NCBI GenBank assembly: GCA_026874595.1
Contig: CM049306.1
Coordinates: 58,100,019 to 58,164,018 of the forward strand
From: Sipunculus nudus
Lineage: Eukaryota > Annelida > Sipuncula > Golfingiida > Sipunculidae
Length of the DNA stretch: 64,000 nt
Direction of reading: 5' to 3'
Shown: positions 46,313-59,555 of the stretch, piece by piece
How positions within the stretch are numbered: position 1 is the stretch's first letter
How the letters are laid out: every line of letters starts with the position of its first letter
Program-made: the position numbers and the translations under genes
Notes under the pieces: generated by a model
Databases searched by the model: none
Told to the model about the DNA's origin: nothing
What the model saw: only the letters and a program-made list of their open reading frames with translations

Positions 46313-49229
46313 CAGGTACTGTACACTTTATTTATATACTTGTATTGATTTACTGTTGTACTGTTGTTATACCGTAAAATTGTATTGATTTAGTTTGTTG
46401 TAATGTTAGAATTTCACGCTGCCTAGTGTTACAGAATCTGATTTCTTTTATCTCCATTTCAAAATTTATGTTCGTCACGATTACGTGATCTGTTGATATT
46501 AGGTTCCGTAACAATGTATGCCCCTGAACTTGCTGAACCTGCATGCATAACTGACATTCATTGAACCATCCAGCCAAAAGCAACAAATTGCTCATTTTTA
46601 TGTTCGCAATCAAAACCAGCTTGCATAATAATGAACTTATCGCTGTCCATGAGAAAGCTTTCTCAAACTGCAGGTGGGCGCAAACAGCCTTCATGATGCC
46701 TTTGTGTCTGACATTCCAGACATTAATTCCCTGACAATTGCAGTCCGTTGACAGCCTGTCAGTAGTTGGCTCCTTAATAATCCCTGTGGATGTGTTTAAA
46801 GCTGCTCTTGATAAAGCTAATTCTGTTAGTTTATCAACAGCTACATTCTTAACAATCTTAATGTCTTTGCATAAAGCAAAACTGTTAAAGAAAGAAATCG
46901 GTATGGCAGACCATGGGTCAAGAAACCAGTGATTACATCTTTTGTTCAGACCGGTTGATTAAATTGTGGGGCGGCTCTCAACGTGGAGCCAGCGAAATGT
47001 ATTCAGATTTTGTCTGCACGATCATATCAATATCAATATCTCCAAGGGTTGTCAATGGACTTCATCGAAAGTTTGTGTAAGGGTTGACCACATTCAAAAA
47101 AGGAATGATTAAATTTTGGGACAGGTCGATAAAATACTTGTCTGTTTGTTCGTACAATATTTCACGGGAGAAAAGGTAAGCAGATGTATAGGCCTTTAGC
47201 CAAATGAAACTTGGGGTGGCGTGGTTAATTTTCGGGCATTTTAGTATTTGCGTGCATGGCCTCGCTCATTTTCCTCTTCGGGCCGCTTTGGTCACACAGT
47301 ACCTTCAGTTACAATGGCGTTGGCGGATGGGTGCGTTCTCCGAGTGTTTTTAGTTGTTTATACAATTGAGTTACAAAATATTTATGTCTATTGTGTGCTC
47401 ATATTCATATGAAGTTTAACAAAGGTCTCAACGTCTCTAATTCGATTTATTTTCGGTAAATAGCAATATTTCATATACGAGACAATGTAAAAATATATGT
47501 ACCAGTCAGCAAATGTTCAATAATATATTTTATTATCCGGTTTAAAGGTGTTAATGTATAGAATACGTCAAGATCTGTGTTAGATAATACTTCTTCCTAC
47601 TCAAGGTTTTTAAGAAAAGGGTTAAACACCATTTAATGTCTTAAAATATAAATTCTTGATTTAATATTACACAAAGCTTTCAACTATTCACGCACCTTTA
47701 CTATATACTGAACAATGTTTCCTGTTTGCTCTGAATAATATATGTAATGTAAATAATGATAGGTGCATACACCACAATAAGGTCGTACATCCTTTGATCA
47801 ATGGCATCAACTGTATATTTGGCCGAAAGTATTGTAATGACTCTTACCAAGTTTGTGCTATGTTTGGTCAATAAAATTCAAGTTAAAAGTATGCGGCGTG
47901 TCAGAGAACAGATGCCGGGCGCCTTCAATCTTTTTAGCAAATGAGCTGATAAATAAGTGACATCCAATTATGTAAAGTTCAAACTGAAGAATAACCAACA
48001 TTGGCACGGTACGCTATCTGGATGTAAATGATGCAGATGCTCTAGTACGCTATGGATTGCTAGATATGAAACCCGATAGACGACGCGCTGATTAAAGCTC
48101 CAAATTTAAACGAACACCCGGCTCCCAGCACTTGTCACATCTTACCCGTGCACAAACTAATAGACCACAGGTTGTAAATTATGCAGATACCCTGTTAGCG
48201 GCGGATTCAAGTTAAGAGTACTTAATCCCTCCCGAGGAAACCCAGCTAAGAACATCATCACACGGCTGCCACTAGAATGCAGGGACAGTGTATGGCATGT
48301 ACCGGACCACTACCATTACCGGCAACATCAATGGCCCATATATAACACAAGTCCTCCACAACATCATCAAAGGCTATGCAGGACACACATTTCCAATAAA
48401 GACTCAAAGGGCTCATTCAAATCATGTTCCTACCCTGGACTCGTACCTGTCAAGCATACAAACAAGTAGTATGTGGTTCCAAAATTATTGTTTTATTTTC
48501 AGTTTATTTCACATTTTTAGTGTAGCCCTTTAAATTTTACTCCAGTTCTGTTCAGCAATGGGGACCCGCAATACCCTTGCGCGACTTTAGTGACGCAACT
48601 TTATGTTTTTTGTCGAATTGTGTATGTGTGTGCTTGTGACAGCGGAAGCGTTTCATGGATCTTGATAACGCACGGGACGTTAAAAAGAGGAGATCTAGAA
48701 GTGACTGAAATTTACTTAACTTATTAACTCATAACAAACACCACACTGGCAAATTATTATCCCATATTTCATTTAAATTATTTCATTTCTTCAAGACTGG
48801 GGTTGGTGGCATTATCGCCTGAGGGACCAATTAAACTCCATTCACTGTAGCAATTACGGAGGTTAATTGGTGTAAGAGAACAAGATCCTTCCAGCCCCGG
48901 GAGAACATTCGTTTCGCTCGATATCTTATTTTGCATTCATTAATTTTTAATGGTGGCCTCTCGTCAGGGATAACGAATGGAATTAGATGCTGGAAAACAT
49001 CAAAATCAGGGCCAGATCCAGGATTTTCAGAAGGGATGGGTTTACTTTAAAATAGTACCCACAGTTTGTTTTGGTGGAGGATACCGCCTCCAATTTTATG
49101 CTCTCTTATCTAATTCGTAATCTAAGTGTGTAAATTTGCAGATTTTTATTTCGGTTTGGGACTACGTGATAGAGCGGTAGCACTCGGTTTCTATCGTATT
49201 ATTTTTAATGTGTCACCCAGGCCCGGTGT
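46313..49229. other. Intergenic, no firm feature
   Basis: Contains an ACAATGGCG start context at 47311 (ATG at 47314) with a short open frame (MALADGCVLR...), without a clear donor. Nothing else is supportable. Confidence 0.4.
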
Positions 49230-49474
49230 CTATCGCACCTGTGAGTCCTGGTGTGTAATCATCCCAATTGCTTGGTCAAAACACCGAGGAACCACAGAAC
49301 ACGCATTCGTTTGTAAGTGATACACGGCTGTGAGGCATAGCCTTCCCATTAAGCCTGCAGAACGCTCACCCTGGGTGGGGGCCGACCGTAAAAGTCTCAC
49401 CCTCGGCTTAGATTTTAACTCACGACCTCCAGGCTTTGGGTCCTGTGCTCTATATCTGAGCCACAGAAGCCTGT
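49230..49474 (-). mobile_element. tRNA-derived SINE, family 1, copy 3
   Basis: Minus strand: ACAGGCTTCTGTGGCTCAGA at the tRNA head, then GGTCGGCCCCCACCCAGGGT. Collinear with 5371-5701 and 17867-18170; the 3' limit is uncertain. Confidence 0.8.
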
Positions 49475-52400
49475 AATAAAATCCACAATACCTGGGAATC
49501 GGCTTTAAATATTCGGCGAAAACATGAATAACTTGTGGAGTTAACCCCCTTCAGGTCAATCAAACGTATTCCAAATATCTTTATGTTATCATATAACACA
49601 CTTGCCTTTACAATATAAATATATGTATTGCCGAAAGTGAAAAAAAATTTCAAGAAAAAAAAAATTATTTTATTTATTTTTACCACAAAAATTATTTATC
49701 ACTGTTGTGTGATTTGTTCAAAAGCTAATTGCACAATCTATGAGCACTCTCAACTCATCAGTGACGTCACACACGGGAAACCTCTGTGAAAATTCTAGAT
49801 CTCATCAAAAGCTTAGCAAAAACTGCATGTAATGCTAGATTTAAGTCATTTCTCAAATTTACCTATGATGTCACACTTTGCACAGCCAATCACATCAGGA
49901 ACCAGTCTCATCTAGATGCAATACAATGTAGTCTACACATAAAAAAAAAGTTTATCTAACCAAAACCTCACCTCTGGATCCGCCCTCGGAAACCCTCAAA
50001 ATGTTCAGTCATGCACAGACCGATTATAAATCTAATAAGATTTATCGGTAGCGTCACCTGAGCTATATTAAATATGGAAAAAGCATGGAATAAAATAAAG
50101 TTATGTTTGATGTGACTGCCCAATGAATGGGGTTCAGTCAAAATAAATGATATTTGTCGTCTAACATAAAATGTACGCGTCAAATCGTCACATCAAACGG
50201 CGTTCTCACCTACCAGTTTAAACCTAGGCACTGGATAAAAAATGTAATTTTTATGGTCAGCTCTGAGGTCAAACTCTCATGTCACTGAGGCAATTTATAA
50301 CTGACAAGGCAACCACTGGATGAATCCTTTAGAGAATTCAATGATTTATCTCAGAGATTTGTGTTTAGATAATGAGTGATAACAAATGGTATTCATCGAT
50401 TGTCTATTGTTTGCCACTTAGAGCATCAGTTTTACTGAAGAAGCATCGGTTTCTTTAGATTTTTTGCTATGAAAACAGTCTACATTTCTATTTACAATTT
50501 CGACAATTCTGTTGTAATATTCTTGTTTTCTGACGTAATTTTAATATTTCCGATGAGATTTTCTTCATTTCTGTATAAAAATTTGAAATTTCTACACAGA
50601 CATTCTGCATATCTTTGCAAAGAATCATATTTCTAATGATTCAAATTTTTCCCCTGATCGGAAAAAAATTGCTTCTCTTCCGTTTGAATGTGAACAGCAT
50701 AAGAGTAATAATTCCCTGATCTGTTTTTTAAAGAGAAATCACAAAAATTAGCCCACAGAGTTTCCGGGGTTCACGGAGAGGGGGGGGGGGGACAGTTTGG
50801 TGACCAGCTTCGTTAATTTTTTTTTCAGACAGGTTTAGCAGGTGACTGCTTGCTTTTGTATCTGCTTGAGGACGTTCACGTGCTCTATCATCGCAGTTCA
50901 ATCATAATATTTAAAAAAAAGGAGAAATAATATGTGGTTATACATGAAGACCACCCGGGACCCTTTCCACATTACAAGTCAGTTCTATGGTGCATTCAAA
51001 AGCATTGCCGTTGGTGCTTTTAATACTAATATGCTGATTGGATGTAACCACGTTGTGTTTGTCAGGCTGAAATATATAAAAGAAGGTAATTCACTGGTGT
51101 CGGTGTTCTGGCTGATCCATTTAACGCGATCGTGTCTACATAGAAATAAAAGTTAACTGAAGCAAAATACTTTCGAATTTCCAACACGTTCTCCGAAATC
51201 CAGCTTCGATGCGCTTATTGTCAGTTCGTGTTGTATGTGGATTATGGTGAAGGCAATGCACTGTTTTCATTTCGTCAAGGGGGGAGGGGGGAACATTTCA
51301 AATGAGTAACGAATTAAAAAACACATAAATCACCTTTCACTATATCAGCAATATTCAAAAGTATGCATGTTTTTCTTAAGAATCTTTTTTGCCGTTTTGA
51401 CAATTTTTTTAAAACTGAATTTTGCCAAATTTTATCAAGAAAATTTGCACCACATATTTTAAAGATAGGGGCCGCCAGGAAGCAATCTGGTAAACTAAAC
51501 AGCTGTCTCATGGCCATTGGTTTAAAAAACCATATTTCCTTAGTACTTTGAGTCAACAGGACCTGCAATAACCAGATACGCCGCCCGAGTGAAGTTTTCA
51601 AGACATGTAAATAAAAAAAAACTGTTGAGATTTTAAGCCGCAAGTGAAATTTTTACCACCGATATAATAGGGTTTGTGTATCACAGGAAACACAGTAGTG
51701 GCGAGTTGCTTTCTATTTTTTTTTAAATTTCTTCCTTCAAACGTGTGTTCCAAGTTTCAACTAAAATTGCCTTGCAGCACAAAAAGAATACACAAAAAAC
51801 GTGAATACCTGTTTCAGAAATACATTTCATGTTCTCTTTTCAATGGATGAATCGTCAAATATCCAGATTTTCCGGTTGTTGTTTTCTATGTTTAGCAGTG
51901 AATGACTTCTCAGCAAAGTAGGTGTAGTTATTGTCGATTCTGCAATTGGCGCAGGATCCATGCGCTTAAGCTAATTTACACTTTGGTATGGAGAGTGAGT
52001 ACTTGCACGTACTGTTTGTTCAGATCAGTCTGGAGCAGGTCGTAATTTCATTACAAATGCCCTTTCTCTGCGGCTACTGATGTACACGTGAATCAATTAT
52101 TCCGTATCGAACCTGACAGACAGGCTCAGTTTGAACGGACTGAATTCTCTTGAAAGACGAAACCGAAAGAGGGATAATTCCCTCAATGCCTCCACAATAT
52201 TTTTTTAAATGATTTATAGCATTCGGCCTATACACACCGACTTATCTTCACCATGTGGTAAAAAAGTATGTTTTATGCTGTGATTTCTTGGGTTTGGTAA
52301 GAGGGAGGGAATAAATGTTGAACCAGTCTTATTGCTTAACATGCGAAAGTCGAGTTTGCACTAAACGCTCTGTGATTTGTCGAACTGGTCAGCTGACATT

Positions 52401-53146
52401 GAGTAGTTGTAGGAGCAACTTCGCATTATATATATCATTGCACACAGTTTAGTCTGGTTCAAATAAGAAGGAAAATGCTCCGGAGTTTTGAATATTTTTG
52501 CCAAATCATGTCAAGTTGGCTTTGGACTCGAGGGTCCTTGACTCGGCTTTTATGGAAGCTAGGATTTAAAATCATGGACCATCTAGCTCCAGTCTGGTAT
52601 AAAAAGGTCTGTCGTGCATACTAGGAAACACGCTACTAACACGTATATGTATACATTGCTGCAAGACAATAATTAAAAGGTCAGTACTGCCTGTTTCATA
52701 TCTTGTCTTTAAACGTTGTACTCCTTGTGTTCGGTGTTGCTTATTGTCCGAAGTCGTTATCTACTTTTCTAGCATCTTGGTATTCGGGTCATATGTCCGA
52801 TGATAGCTTCTATGAGCGTTCTACCTTGTATGGCATCCCGTAAAGACAATTGAAATGCGGCAGGAAAATTCACTTGCTGCCTTTTTCCTCACTTGGCCTT
52901 CTATCGTCTTGTATCGATGGCTCCTTTCAAAGTCTGTAACTAATTACTTTGTCAGAGTACAGCAACTTGCAATTTTCTGCATCTGCACCCCTAGCAGCGT
53001 TGAGAGCGATTTCGGTGTGTGCCTTGAAACAATCATTTAAGCGTTTGCGGCGTTATTCTTGCCTCCTCTCATGTCATGCGCAGAAAGTAATGAAAAGTTC
53101 CCTGTGCTGCTGTCCTATGCCTCGAAGATATCTGTGGGAAACCTCA
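49475..53146. other. Intergenic, no recognised feature
   Basis: Contains a 12-G run (50780-50791). The 109-codon ORF on the minus strand at 51314-51643 has no recognisable domain and lies in AT-rich sequence; I treat it as chance. Confidence 0.45.
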
Positions 53147-53152
53147 TTTATT
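53147..53152 (-). terminator. Poly(A) signal AATAAA
   Basis: A canonical AATAAA on the minus strand, 27 bases past the stop codon of the 201-codon ORF. Confidence 0.6.
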
Positions 53153-53178
53153 GCAGGGATTTTCCGTAGCTGGTTCAG

Positions 53179-53784
53179 CTAGTTTCCCTTGCAATGTGGA
53201 GATGGGTCGCTGGTATCACGTGTCTGATGGATCTGGTCCAGAGTGTTTGCACTGAATATGAAAGGTTCATGTGGCTGAAACGTAAGTGTTGAAACGCTTC
53301 CCTTGCTTTTACTGATGGCGCGCTCCTCTTTTAAGAGTTGGTTGACCAGATCGGGTGAGGCTTGGTCTGGGCGTTCCATGCATTGCATTGATGAAGCTGA
53401 AGAACATATAATAGTTTTAATAGTTTCACCATAATGGTGTCTTCTTCCTTCCTGCTGCCTTGAATTAGTGGAGTGCTGCTTGGGATCTCTCTTCAGCTGC
53501 TCAAAGATATCTTCCTGTTTCTCCTGAAGACTATCTATGATTGTCCTGTCCTTCTCATTCCTAACTATTTGGATCCGTATGTTCTGTAAACTGAAGTTAT
53601 CAATTTGTCTCATTGTTTTTATTCGCTTTCTGACAGAGGTCAGGCTGATGGTAAAATAAGTTTGTTTTATCTCATCAGTGCTGAAGATTAACCTAGGAAT
53701 AGTTTTTTTTTCGTTGTGGAGCGTAAGGATCACTCTGACCAGACGACGGCCTGTACAACACTTATGACTCGGTTTATCATCCAT
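53179..53784 (-). CDS. Hypothetical 201-aa protein, intronless, unrecognised
   Basis: An uninterrupted frame of 201 codons, by far the longest in a window where chance frames rarely exceed 120. The ATG has a strong context (GCCATGG) and an in-frame TGA lies eight codons upstream, so the N-terminus is complete as an ORF. AATAAA follows 27 bases after the stop. The protein is basic and hydrophilic: residues about 8-20 hold KCCTGRRLVRVILTL, residues about 75-100 look helical and charged (IDSLQEKQEDIFEQLKRD), and the last third is rich in S, T, Q and H. I see no signal peptide, membrane segment, transposase or RT motif. I do not recognise the family. Options are a lineage-specific gene, a retrocopy, or one large exon of a spliced gene. 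Confidence 0.55.
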   Translation of the reverse strand: MDDKPSHKCCTGRRLVRVILTLHNEKKTIPRLIFSTDEIKQTYFTISLTSVRKRIKTMRQIDNFSLQNIRIQIVRNEKDRTIIDSLQEKQEDIFEQLKRDPKQHSTNSRQQEGRRHHYGETIKTIICSSASSMQCMERPDQASPDLVNQLLKEERAISKSKGSVSTLTFQPHEPFIFSANTLDQIHQTRDTSDPSPHCKGN

Positions 53785-54046
53785 GGCTTGTTTTTTTTTC
53801 CATTTTCATCGTCCCCTAAAGTGCACTGACTCAGAATTCCCCCATTATTTCCTAATATGGATTGAGAACGAAATTGACATAGATGTCAGAAACTTAGACT
53901 GGAAGCTGAAAATAAGCAGCCAGTCCCATTCAAGCAGGAAATTGAAGCTGCTTATGATAATTTGACCATCATGGCGGTCGAGGTTACAGACTACCATGAC
54001 ACAGCGTTTATGGACCGCATGAATTGGACACATGCAACAATTCATG

Positions 54047-54054
54047 CCGGAAGT
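54047..54054 (+). promoter_or_regulatory. ETS-type site CCGGAAGT
   Basis: A perfect ETS/GABP core lies 263 bases upstream of the ATG of the 201-codon ORF; a YY1-like ATCATGGCGGTC lies between them (53968-53979). Together they resemble a TATA-less promoter, possibly bidirectional. Inference only. Confidence 0.35.
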
Positions 54055-54059
54055 CGCCT

Positions 54060-55612
54060 AAAATTGACATGATTGATATAAAGTGCATACATATAATAAA
54101 TAAAAGTCAAGCATGATCTTAGAACAAATACCTATATTATAAACTTCCGTTTCAGTGTTGTACCATCGATTCCAGTGTCAGTTTCTGGAGAAGAGTGAAA
54201 GTGAAGGCTAGAGCATTTCTTCCGTAGTGATTGCCAGGCAGACGAGGTATTATGCAGTTGGGTTAAAGTTGAGAATTATCTGCAAACTAATAATCTCTCA
54301 CCACGGCCTCAGTGCTTTGGTCTTAGCATTCAGGGGTAGTCAAACGTAAACGAAAGGACCCTCATATTTTTAGTGTACAGTGGTCCTGGTCTTGGACAAT
54401 GCAGGCAACAGTATGGTAGTGAACAAAAGCATACCGTAGATGGATGTAAGGACGCAGCCCTTTTTCACTCCGCTTGATATTGAAATGGGTCGGACATACC
54501 GTCCTTCACTATGCGGGCCATCACGTAGTCATGGAATGATTTTATGATCTGATCAAATTTGGGTGAATAGTAAAAAGCTCATATACCTCGACAGAGGTGT
54601 TTAGAATTTTCGTCAGGTCGACGTAGGATGTAAAGTTTTCTGAATTTGGTGACAGAACTTGTAGTGACAATACTTGTAATTCCAAAAGTGCAAAGATAAC
54701 GCCTCTGTTTCTCCGAAAGCCTTTCAATCATAAGTTACCAATGTTTACCAGAGTATTGCTGTACTGAGGACAACAAAAGCGGTGGTATTTCACTGGAATT
54801 CTTGGTCTGGTCTGTTGTCCATAAGCGTCCTGACTGTCCAGGCTCCATTACGAGAGATTTGCTGCTTGTGGCTGAACCTTGAGTCTTTTTAAAGTATGTC
54901 CTTTTTGATTTTGATCGCGATTGGCTACCGTTTGCTGCCCTGAATAATTAAAGCATATTAAGCAATTTCTACAGGTAACCTTAACCCTAAGGGGGAGTGG
55001 TGGTGTGGTGTGGAACACTCCTGTACGAAGGTGGCTACAAAACCCCACCTTTGACTTTGAGTAGAGAACGACAATACCCTCATGAATGCATGAATACAGG
55101 TCCGTAAGTAGCGACTCTCAATGCTATCTCACACGTGCCACCGTCGCCACTCGCCGTACGTTTCAGAAATATGGAAAGTAGAGAGGAGGAGAAGTGGAGT
55201 ATGGCTGGAGATGCTGGAATGACAGATGAGTTCATCAACTAACCACTCTGAATTGCTGCAGGGGTTATCCCCTTAGAATATGTCTTTCTAAAGACTATCC
55301 ACAAGACACTGGGGCCATTCGTCCGTGCGTACGCAATAAGTGGCGGCCGCCAGGGAGCATATACACTCACAAGTTTGTCTGGATGCCGCGTCTTTGAAAC
55401 AAGAGTTCTACTATGTAGATGAAGCCTGAGTCCACTGTGTCCAGTTATCATGTTGCACCAGGTCACGGGGATTTATTTGGTGGTGAAGAGGCTTTGTACT
55501 TGTCAGGGGAATTGTTATACTAATCTCCCTTCAAGAAAGCAACAGCAGCAGCTGAAAGCGAGAGGTTGCACTACATGACGCTTCTTTTGAAAATGCATTT
55601 GAAGCTCCCTTG

Positions 55613-55617
<5 letters not shown>
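54060..55617. other. Intergenic, no recognised feature
   Basis: No exon or repeat with a partner is seen. Short ORFs are scattered and unsupported. Confidence 0.45.
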
Positions 55618-55693
<76 letters not shown>

Positions 55694-55694
55694 G
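55618..55694. repeat. Compound (CA)n(CT)n(CA)n microsatellite
   Basis: CA repeats, then CT repeats, then CA repeats: a symmetric pyrimidine-rich block. The R/E-rich minus ORF across it is an artefact. Confidence 0.95.
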
Positions 55695-55814
55695 CAATAT
55701 TGTCATTTTAGGTTTAATTTTCGATATAAGCAAATGGGCACAGGCGTGAACTAATAAGGCCGCTTTTGTTCTCGCATACAACTACTTAGTGGCAGCTGGT
55801 GAAGCACTCGGTTC

Positions 55815-55818
<4 letters not shown>

Positions 55819-55866
<48 letters not shown>
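55819..55866. repeat. (AT)n microsatellite
   Basis: A pure AT run of about 48 bp. Confidence 0.95.
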
Positions 55867-55868
<2 letters not shown>

Positions 55869-58800
55869 TTCCTGCACTTACGCAGCACACGCATCAAAGT
55901 TTGACGAGAAACTAGGCAATGTTCAAATCTGGTGATCGGGTATTTTTGCGAAGGTATGTATGCGATCTCTCAGTGTTTTCTAGTTAACATATTTTCGTGA
56001 CTGTAGTAAGTGTTCATTAATTCATGTTAATTTATTTAGTATGATCTCGGTCAACTAACACATATATACTCCCGAAACACAGAAGACAACGTCACGTTCA
56101 TTCTTTTAAATTATTATTTTTTTCTAATAAAGTTGCTTGACATTTTCCGAATATGAATAATAGATATGGACATGAAATTTGTGCCCTTGGGAGTAATAGA
56201 ACATGTCATTTAATATTAAAACACTTGACTTATCCCAAGATGGGACAATTCTAGCTGATTCTGGCACTATACTGGTCAATACAAGCTTTCGTGACATACT
56301 TCGGGGAAATGTCTCTGTTCTATTCAAATTTCCAAGTGACTTGTAATTTCCCCTGACAGACAATTTCTTGATCTAAGACTAAAACCCAAACGTCAAGGAC
56401 TACGATGGCGCCATCCTACGTTATTGTCAGCATGTAATGGTGACATTCCTGTTTATGCCTGTGTATTAGCCTTTTTGCTTGGGTCAGAGGCCGTTTAATC
56501 TCCGCTAACTACAGTGGATGTTGTTCTGTAAGCAGGGCATGGATGCTACTGCGATCTCCTGCAATTGCTGATTAGCTCTTGGTTCAAGCTTGGCCAAATG
56601 TCACCGTGACTGCGGGTTGTTTCTCATCAGTCTTTTCTGCGGATGGGGACAGTCGAGCCTAGGAATCTAAGCGTGTGCTTACTTGCAGCTGTACATGCCA
56701 TGCTGTTCGTCTTTACCTGCTATAATAATTGGCATCAATATGGGATTAGACCGGCTGAGACCTGGCGGTATTTTAAGAACTTGTCAGGTATACATTCCCC
56801 TCCGGGGAATCACATCGATTTCAAGTATCGTGCATTGAAGGGCCACCGTCGGTTGAAGCCTTGATACAGAACAATATTGTACTATAATCATTTATTCAAG
56901 TCTATCTTATCTTTAATGTGATCACATTATCCCCCAGGCAGACGCAGATGAAGCAGTGTGTATCTAAAACGAGTTGTTTTCCTGGTCCCTGGTAATGTCT
57001 ATATAAAATACACCTTATCCCATCGTAACCTGTAAAATCTATCGTTTTGATAAAAAAAATATCTATATATTCTTGCATCCATATAGTGAAGGTTTTATTT
57101 TCGTTGCTAGCTTGTTATTACGATTCTATATTCCACGGAATTCATAATGTAAGTTAGATATACAGAACACATGAGTCACTTAAAAAAATCGGATATAGTA
57201 CCAGTCATTGTAGGTCGAGGTATTTCTTTTGAATATGTACTGTAAAAGAGCCATCAAACATCTTGTATTCATTACATGGAAATTCCCTCGATGCCTTACT
57301 GGAAAGGAAACCATGTATCCAGAATATTAAGGGATAAAGAGAACATGGTTTTGTGTTTAAAAGCATTTCATTTGGGTTATTTATTCCATTGTTCTCCCAA
57401 TGAGTGAGAAAATATAAAAAATAGGATATTGTAAATAGAAATAATACGATTGGAAAATTGGGAGACTTCATTCATGTTTGATATTATTTCAAATACAGAA
57501 TTTACTGATAAATAATAACATGAAAAATACTGCTAGATGACGTGATTACCGGCCAATATTACTCGGAAGTGAGGTATCATGCGTGTGTTCGTAATTCACG
57601 GAATAATCTTTAAGGAAGCCTGTATATTTTGTATACTTTTTATTAGTAAATTATATTCGTGGAATATGGACTCCCATAATACCATGAAATGAAACACCCG
57701 CAAATCACCCAGAATCCAATGTATGTACCACGGTACTGGAGCGGTTGGTTTCCGCGAGGGAAGAAATGAAGAGGTTTCCAGTGGTTGCTTTTATGTTCCT
57801 CGAAACCTATTAGATGCCGTCTGTAAACAGCAGCTGACTGTTTGTCAATAGCTACGGGTAAACATAGCAGCTTCATGACGGGCACGCCCTCTGGTTTATT
57901 TACAACGTACTCATTGTCAAGCGATGATTAAAGACGAATGCCCATGGGGAGGCGGGATAAGCCATCAGTGGCCCAACCTCGGTTTGTATATGGCTGCAAA
58001 GACCGGCAGGTAATCGTGATAAACCTCGGCTGTCCGTATGCGCTTATTTCCTTTAATCTTTATTAACCAACACCCTCCTTATGAAGAAAAGCGTGGCAAC
58101 CATACCATTACTTTACAAATATCATCATCCAGTTTAATATTGTTATAGATATTGTACTCTCAGATGCAGTTGTCAAAAAACGAAGAAATTTATTACATGA
58201 CTTAATGTAGTGATTCAATGTTGTTGTCTGTTGGTGGTGTGTATACATGTACATTTGACATATATAAAAAAAAGGCCGCATCACGATGCTAGAAAGATGC
58301 TTATCTAAATCAAATAAAGGAACGTTTGATGCTCCGCAATAGGTCCACAACAGCTGTAAAGAAAACGATAAAGTGGACGATGTGATGGTTCCGTGATATT
58401 GACAACACAGGAAATAAGAGCTGAGTGGATACTATTGATTTATTTGGAGCTGCCAGACAGATACGATGTTTACTTGTGTCTCATGCCTTTGTGTTGCTGT
58501 GCTTTGCTTCGCTTTATTGACGTGGAGAGAAAGCACGTCTGTCCATACGGTATATATAGAAAGACTTCATGGATAATGTGTATTTTTATTAACTTACACA
58601 GCAGCACACTTAGGCATGCACGTGCGAACGTGTACGCACACTCAAGGACGAAACACGAGCGCGCCCACACGCCAACGCAAACGCAGAGACAACTAATATA
58701 TTTTTTTTTATTTTGGGGCGTAACTGGCTGGTATACGTTGCTTGAAGTAAATCATTTATTTAAGGTATTATTATGTCTAAATCATAATGACAGAGAATAT

Positions 58801-59555
58801 TGTAGCAGAAGTTGAAATCCTTATCCTTGAGAGTGAAATATCAAAATTTGGTTTCTACCTGCAGAAATAAATTCCCATCTCAACTGGTAGGATATCGAAG
58901 TTAACCTTCATGGATGTGTATTTTGATTTCTACTTGCAGAAATGCAAACCATAGCATAAATCCCACACAGTCGGACCATGAATTGAAGATATTGAAGTTG
59001 AATTGAAGATGTCAGATAAACTTTTGCCAGGGTAAATTCAGTAACACACAAAAATGTTATTTGTTATTTTCAAATCATATATTTAGAAAATTATCCATTC
59101 ATAGGCAAATTAACTTTATTAATTTTAGACATGCAAATAAAATATTGACAAAATGATCTATTTATTAGCGAATAACTCTATTTGTGTCACATGAAAATGT
59201 CACATTTATGAAAAATGTATCCCATATCTTTTACCTCAATCTACTGAAGATAAGCAGCTTTGTTTGTATCACATAACATCGGAGTATCCCATCAGATAAA
59301 ATTACTAGCTGCCAAAATACAAAATGATTATCGTTTTTCGTAATTTTTCCCATCAACACAGGAACATGTACATATTTGTGACAACATCAATTCATGTAAT
59401 ATTAAAATCACAGACAAAACAAAAAAAAAATGTTCATGGCTTAGGTGCTTAATTCCTGCCAAATGATGAATTATCTGCATCATAATATCTTATAAAATAA
59501 CATATTTACAATGTGATACAATAGATCATCACATCTGTCTATATGCAATACCGAT
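55867..59555. other. Intergenic, no firm feature
   Basis: Two plus-strand ORFs were considered: 56643-56864 (hydrophobic N-terminus) and 58393-58815 (140 codons). Neither shows a domain or splice context strong enough to call. Confidence 0.4.

Noticed and set aside
51314..51643. 109-codon minus-strand ORF
   Set aside because: AT-rich, no recognisable motif, opposite strand also open; probably chance.
56643..56864. 73-codon plus-strand ORF with hydrophobic N-terminus
   Set aside because: Moderate start context and a possible GTATAC donor, but nothing else; too weak to annotate.
58393..58815. 140-codon plus-strand ORF
   Set aside because: No domain, odd composition (runs from CACACA-like sequence), no promoter, splice or poly(A) support; length still compatible with chance over 64 kb.
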